Assembly: GCA_026214975.1 (NCBI GenBank)
Contig: JAOBSW010000469.1
Location: 1-64,000, forward strand
DNA: 64,000 nt
From: Gentiana macrophylla
Taxonomy: Eukaryota; Streptophyta; Magnoliopsida; Gentianales; Gentianaceae
Direction: 5' to 3'
The notes beneath the pieces are model-generated. The model did not search any database and was not told the origin of the DNA. It saw only the letters and a list, made by a program, of their open reading frames with translations. The translations under genes and the position numbers were made by a program. This document shows, piece after piece, positions 60,360 to 64,000 of the stretch (its first letter is position 1; every line of letters begins with the position of its first letter).

Positions 60360-61887
60360 AGGCACAAGCCGGTGAAGAAAAAAGGGACAGATTCTGTCCG
60401 GTACTGGCGAGCGCTCTCTCCCCATGGTGTCTATGCCCAACAGTGATGTTTCTGCTCAGTCTAAGGGCAAATCCGGTGCCTTGGTTATTAACGAGCCCTC
60501 TCAACCGGCTGCTTCAAAGCGATTAAGGTCTCCGTCCGATGCCGGGTCGGCTGAGTCTGCGCCAGGTATTGAGTTCATTGATGTTGAGGCAAGGGAGGGG
60601 CTGCAGCCCTAAAGAAATCAAGGACCGATGGAGGTCAGGGCCATAAAGCTGCTGTTGTAGCTAATGAAACCTTGCAGAAGATAACTACCCAATCGGATAT
60701 TCGCTCAGTTATAGAGCGTCATGCGGCTGGTCCCTCTACCCAACCTGATAACCGGCCTCCGTGGTTGCTTCCCGGTTTCCAAAAACCACGTGCCAAAAGT
60801 GAGGCCCTACTCTTGGCCAACGCCATCTCGAGGATTCCCCAGCTAAAAAACCTGGAAATGGATAGGCCTGCTGAGGTTGACCTGGCCATCAGTAAGGGAA
60901 TCGCCTCTTGATCCGTGATGATGGACATATTAAGCCCGTAGTCTGGGCTTCTACAGCATCAGAAAGATCTGGCGGGCCTGATAGAGATGCTTACCACCTC
61001 TGTAAGTTTTTCTTTCTACTTTCTCTTTTTATAGCTACCCCGACTATATATAATGCTTGTTTCTTTCTAGGCAAATATTGCGGTCGCACAGCGATCGCAT
61101 GGACAGTGAACTTGAGCGCGAGCAGGATGCGGCTTTGAAGAAAATCAGCATGTTGGAAGAGTAGGTGAACCAGGCTACCCTTGAACTTGGTATGGCCAAG
61201 AGTCAGTTGGAGGAGATCCAAAAGAAGCGACGAGAAGATATTGAGGCCACCGAAATTGCTCGAGTCGAGCTCGCATCCAAGGCCGAGAAGGAAGCACTTG
61301 AGTTCAACAAAACTATTTCGCAGCTGAAGGATAAGTCTGTTTGGGCAGCTGAGGCGTGGGTTACCGAGAAAAAGGCTTTTAAGTCTGATATGGAGGCTAA
61401 GCTAGAGGCGGTTAGAGTAGCAGCCCGAACCGAAGCGGTCGCTGCTTTCCAAGCCTCTGAAGGTTATTTGAAGGCTCTTGGCACCGCGGGATTGGCTGGT
61501 TATGATGAAGGCTTTTATCATCTAGCCCGTTGTGCTCGATGGGCCCTCGGGGTTAATGCTCCCTCTTTGGAAACCCTAAAGAACTGGACTCTGACAGATC
61601 ATATGATACCCGACTGCTCATTTTTCACGCCGAGATCCTTTTAACTGATGAAGAGCTTGCTGCCATTGCTGTGGACTTGGCCGATTATGGTGAAGAGCCT
61701 TGGAGTCCGCCCTCGGTGATTCCTGGTAATTTCAGAGCGTTGGTTAACAGACCTCCTACCGTTGTTTTGGCGAATCATCCAGCTCCCTCGGCCTCGATCC
61801 CGGTTGACACATTGTTGCACCCCTCACTTCAAGGAGAGAATGTTCATCACGCATCTCTGGTGCCCGAAAGTGGGGAGACTCAGCAGT

Positions 61888-63240
61888 GACGGATTCGATG
61901 CCCCTTTTTAATTTCTCTCAAGTTGTAATATTCTGAGAACATTTTCTTTCTATCTTTGAAGTTACTTTGTAATAACCTTTAAATTCTAGATAACGTAATG
62001 GTTGTTGCATGGCCCTCCTGCTATAATTAATTGCATGATCTCCTTTTTATTGTATTGTGCTCGACATATGCAGGGGCGGACCCAAGGCTTGACCCAGGTG
62101 GTCTCAAGCCCCCCCCAAATGGTCCCAAGCCCCCCTCCATATGGTCCCAAGCCCCCCCCAAATTTTTATTATTGTATTAGTAGTAGTGTTAATATTAGTA
62201 TATTATGTGTCTTTTTATTGAACAAATGACTTTATATCCTAGTGGTTTAAGAACAAACTCTTTTCAGTCTCCATAATCCTAGGTTGTAAGTTCAAATCCC
62301 ACTACCAACATTTTTTTTTAGCTTTACAGTTTATATACCAAGACCACCCCGAAAATTTTTCCTGGTTCCGCCACTGGACATATGTTGCTTCGTGTTTTTC
62401 TTCATTTTGCTCGAAACTATGACATCTTTCGAGTAAGCGCGACCCCGACCCTGTCCAGGGTATATGGCCCCCTTGTTTTTAATAAGGTTTGGGCTCGCAA
62501 CGTGTAAGGTTGTTGAAAATAATTCGATTTCTGCCGACTTGAGCTTGATTTCGATCTGAGGGCTGTGCATGGCCCTCCCGCTATAATTAATTGCATGATA
62601 ACGTAGCGGCTATTGCATGGCCCTCCTACTATAATTAATTGCATGCTCTCCTTTTTATTGTATTGTGCTCGACATATGTTGCTTCGTGTTTTTCTTCATT
62701 TTGCTCGAAAATATGATGTCTTTTGAGTAAGCGCGACCCCGACCCTGTCCAGGGCATATGGCCCCCTTGTTTTTAATAAGCTTTGGGCTCGCAGCGTGTA
62801 AGGTTGTTGAAAATAATTCGATTTCTGCTGACTCGAGCTTGATTTCGATCTGAGGGCTGTGTTTACCTATCTTCTATTGAGTCCGTCAACATTTTTAGCG
62901 GACAAGGTCCCGGAGTGCGCTTAAACTGATGATAATTTTTTAAAAATTCTAACCTGCGGCCCCGTTGTTTCGGGCATGACTCATGTCGGTCTTAGTCGAA
63001 ATAATTTGAATTTACCCTGCTGACCACTTTTGTTGTGTCAGTCTTGAAAGTGTATGAGTCTCCCTCTAACAAGGCTCTTTATGATTTGCTTTGATAACCG
63101 TAATCTCGACCGTCGGGGTAATAATTGATGTGTCATTAAAAGTGGCTACTCTATCCTCTATCCGTTTTTCAAAAATTTGAATTTGAAAAGAGCTAACCCC
63201 GTCCGTTGGATTGGATCTCTCTAGATCGTAAATCCCTCTT
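61888..63240. other. Intergenic region with a 265 bp tandem duplication
   Basis: 61888-61988 is likely 3' UTR of the coiled-coil gene (T-rich). Copy 1 of the duplication is 61989-62567 minus the 314 bp MITE insertion, copy 2 is 62597-62861; both are exactly 265 bp. A further 29 bp partial copy (CATGGCCCTCCCGCTATAAT...) joins them. 62862-63240 has no recognised feature. Confidence 0.85.
62071..62376. mobile_element. hAT-type MITE (306 bp) with tRNA-like Pol III boxes
   Basis: Ends CAGGGGCGGACCCA and TGGTTCCGCCACTG form imperfect terminal inverted repeats. The flanks are perfect 8 bp duplications GACATATG (62063-62070, 62377-62384), the hAT hallmark. The duplicate copy at 62671-62678 shows the uninterrupted GACATATG. 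Inside are three C-rich GGTCCCAAGCCCCCC repeats and a tRNA-like stretch with an A-box-like TAGTGGTTTAAG (62240) and a B-box-like AGTTCAAATCCC (62289). Confidence 0.9.
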
Positions 63241-63248
63241 GTCTTTGC

Positions 63249-63257
63249 TATAAAAAG
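63249..63257 (+). promoter_or_regulatory. TATA box of the terminal transposon-protein gene
   Basis: TATAAAAAG about 104 bp upstream of the ATG at 63353, with a pyrimidine-rich start region after it. Upstream GAGCTAACCCCGTCCG is similar to GGGCTAACCCCAAACCGG of the coiled-coil gene promoter at about 50936. Confidence 0.65.
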
Positions 63258-63352
63258 AGTGCTCATCTATCATGCTTATTCACACTTGAAAATTCTAAGT
63301 TTCTTTCTATCAACCAACTTTGTAGCTTTTCCTTCGTATCTACTCTGACAAT

Positions 63353-64000
63353 ATGCCTCCCTCCAACGTTCAGCCTTCCTTTTTCAGGACTTCCTCAAAT
63401 GAGGTTTTAGCAAATTTATGGGTGTACTTCAACCATTTTCTCTTGTTGATCGAGAGGGGGTTGAACTGGAGTAAGATAAATGGAGGCTCTCGCCTCCGTA
63501 TCTCATTATCCGAGTGGGAAGACCTGGTGTCCCGGCCTTCTGGCCACTACAATAAGACTGTGGTTCATGAGTTTTATTTGACTTTGTCTGAGGTGGGGTC
63601 TAGGTGGCCACTAACCTCTGTGTCCATTCATGGAGTTCCGGTTCCCTTCACTCCGACTGTGATAAACAACTTCTTTCATCTTTCCAACTTTGACCCTGCT
63701 CTTCACTACGAGCGGGCCTGGGCCCTGGAAGAAGATGAGGTCTCCAGGCATACGTACCAGAATGGTGCTCTTCACTACTTGTTCCCTTCCTCATGGGAGT
63801 TTGCTCCAGAAGGAGTCGCATCCGAGCTGTGTCAGGATGCGCGGTCATGGAAGCGCTTTATCAACAGTCGCGTGCTTCCCACTGATGACTTTTAGGAGGT
63901 TATAGAGGAGAAGGGCCTTCTCTGCATGCCATTGGTACCCCATCCGTAAATATGGATTGGGGTATGTTGATACATCGCGAGGCGGTGTCCTTTGCTATGG
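63353..64000 (+). pseudogene. Putative plant transposon protein (PF20167-like), partial at window edge
   Basis: ATG at 63353 opens MPPSNVQPSFFRTSSNEVLA. The core TVVHEFYLTLSE, VSIHGVPVPFTPTVINNFFHL (63555-63685) matches the pattern of the plant family described as 'putative plant transposon protein domain' (v-EFY-nl, V-v-G-v-f, IN-f-l). It goes on with WKRFINSRVLPTDDF. A TAG at 63893 interrupts the frame, which stays open for about 17 more codons (EVIEEKGLLCMPLVPHP) before another stop. In plants such proteins are found in Tat/Ogre-type and non-autonomous retroelements; biochemical role unknown. The remainder lies outside the window. Family call is moderate. Confidence 0.6.

Larger units (their letters stand above)
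51513..61887 (+). pseudogene. Coiled-coil plant retroelement-type gene, split by element C
   Basis: ATG at 51513 (MSSERTPSHNDDREAMEYGP) follows a leader intron. Later pieces are WKKFHRSADYTSSFVAFDIP (51830), WPPFDPFLVKFLEVTETHP (52005), and FFDLPEKVDSWHSQCMKVES with GWTFKRITGVDLD (52214-52330). Introns: 52103-52186, 52637-52740 and 61002-61070. Element C sits in the exon MSRLGQQIREQA. The gene resumes at 60365 and continues to a long coiled coil (61165-61450, KSQLEEIQKKRREDIEATEI) and GYLKALGTAGLAGYDEGFYH, LARCARWALG, ending TQQ* at 61887. The layout resembles proteins annotated as 'putative gypsy type transposon' in plants; function is unknown. Frameshifts near 51660, 51978, 60610 and 60910 make it a pseudogene. 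Confidence 0.6.

Noticed and set aside
62240..62300. Functional tRNA gene in the MITE
   Set aside because: No acceptor stem or anticodon arm can be drawn; only box-like motifs remain.

Overview
This window is repeat-dense DNA from a flowering plant, probably a eudicot (AT-rich, Ty1/copia and Athila-like Ty3/gypsy LTR elements, CACTA, a Helitron encoding RPA, a hAT MITE, and spliced retroelement-type genes). I see no intact host gene, rRNA, tRNA or CRISPR array. Nearly every coding region is a transposable-element pseudogene with frameshifts and stops. Bacterial features such as operons and ribosome binding sites do not apply. The density and nesting suggest heterochromatin, perhaps pericentromeric; that is inference.

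Layout. 1-3885: 3' part of a CACTA (En/Spm) transposon, with a TNP2-like transposase remnant (DUF4218 then DUF4216), a second plant-transposase-like gene, and a subterminal array of GCGACGGA motifs. 3886-8155: 5'-truncated copia element (Copia-1) with its 1.8 kb 3' LTR. 8156-11096: a second 5'-truncated copia element (Copia-2) with a 314 bp 3' LTR. 12091-38491: a third copia element (Copia-3) blown apart by later insertions. Its 5' LTR begins at 12091 and its 3' LTR is 37440-38491. Inside the 5' LTR sit a solo LTR of the Copia-1 family (12295-14314, TSD TAAAG) and a 9.55 kb Athila-like element 'A' on the minus strand (14399-23948, TSD AATTA). Its interior holds a Helitron of about 10.8 kb (roughly 25.2-36.07 kb) with RepHel and RPA-like genes.

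38831-49886: full-length plus-strand Athila-like element 'B' (LTRs 38831-40215 and 48495-49886, TSD GTGGT) with gag, protease, RT/RNase H and integrase, all damaged by small indels. 49892-61887: a spliced, coiled-coil retroelement-type gene with a TATA box and upstream 120 bp tandem repeats. One of its exons is interrupted by a minus-strand non-coding LTR element 'C' (52788-60359, TSD AGGCA). The right LTR of C holds another Athila-like solo LTR (58433-60172, TSD GTGAC). 61989-62861: a 265 bp tandem duplication, one copy of which carries a 306 bp hAT-type MITE (8 bp TSD GACATATG) while the other preserves the empty site. 63353 to the window end: start of a putative plant transposon protein gene with its own TATA box.

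How it fits together. Target-site duplications and two internal empty sites give a relative chronology: Copia-3 first, then the solo LTR, element A and the Helitron within it; the coiled-coil gene first, then C, then the solo LTR within C; the 265 bp duplication before the MITE. Elements A, B and C all use a tRNA-Asp type primer-binding site, which puts them in the Athila/Tat branch of Ty3 elements. A lacks RT and integrase, and C lacks all coding capacity, so both would depend on a relative such as B for movement. Family names rest on motifs I can read in translation; no database search was possible.
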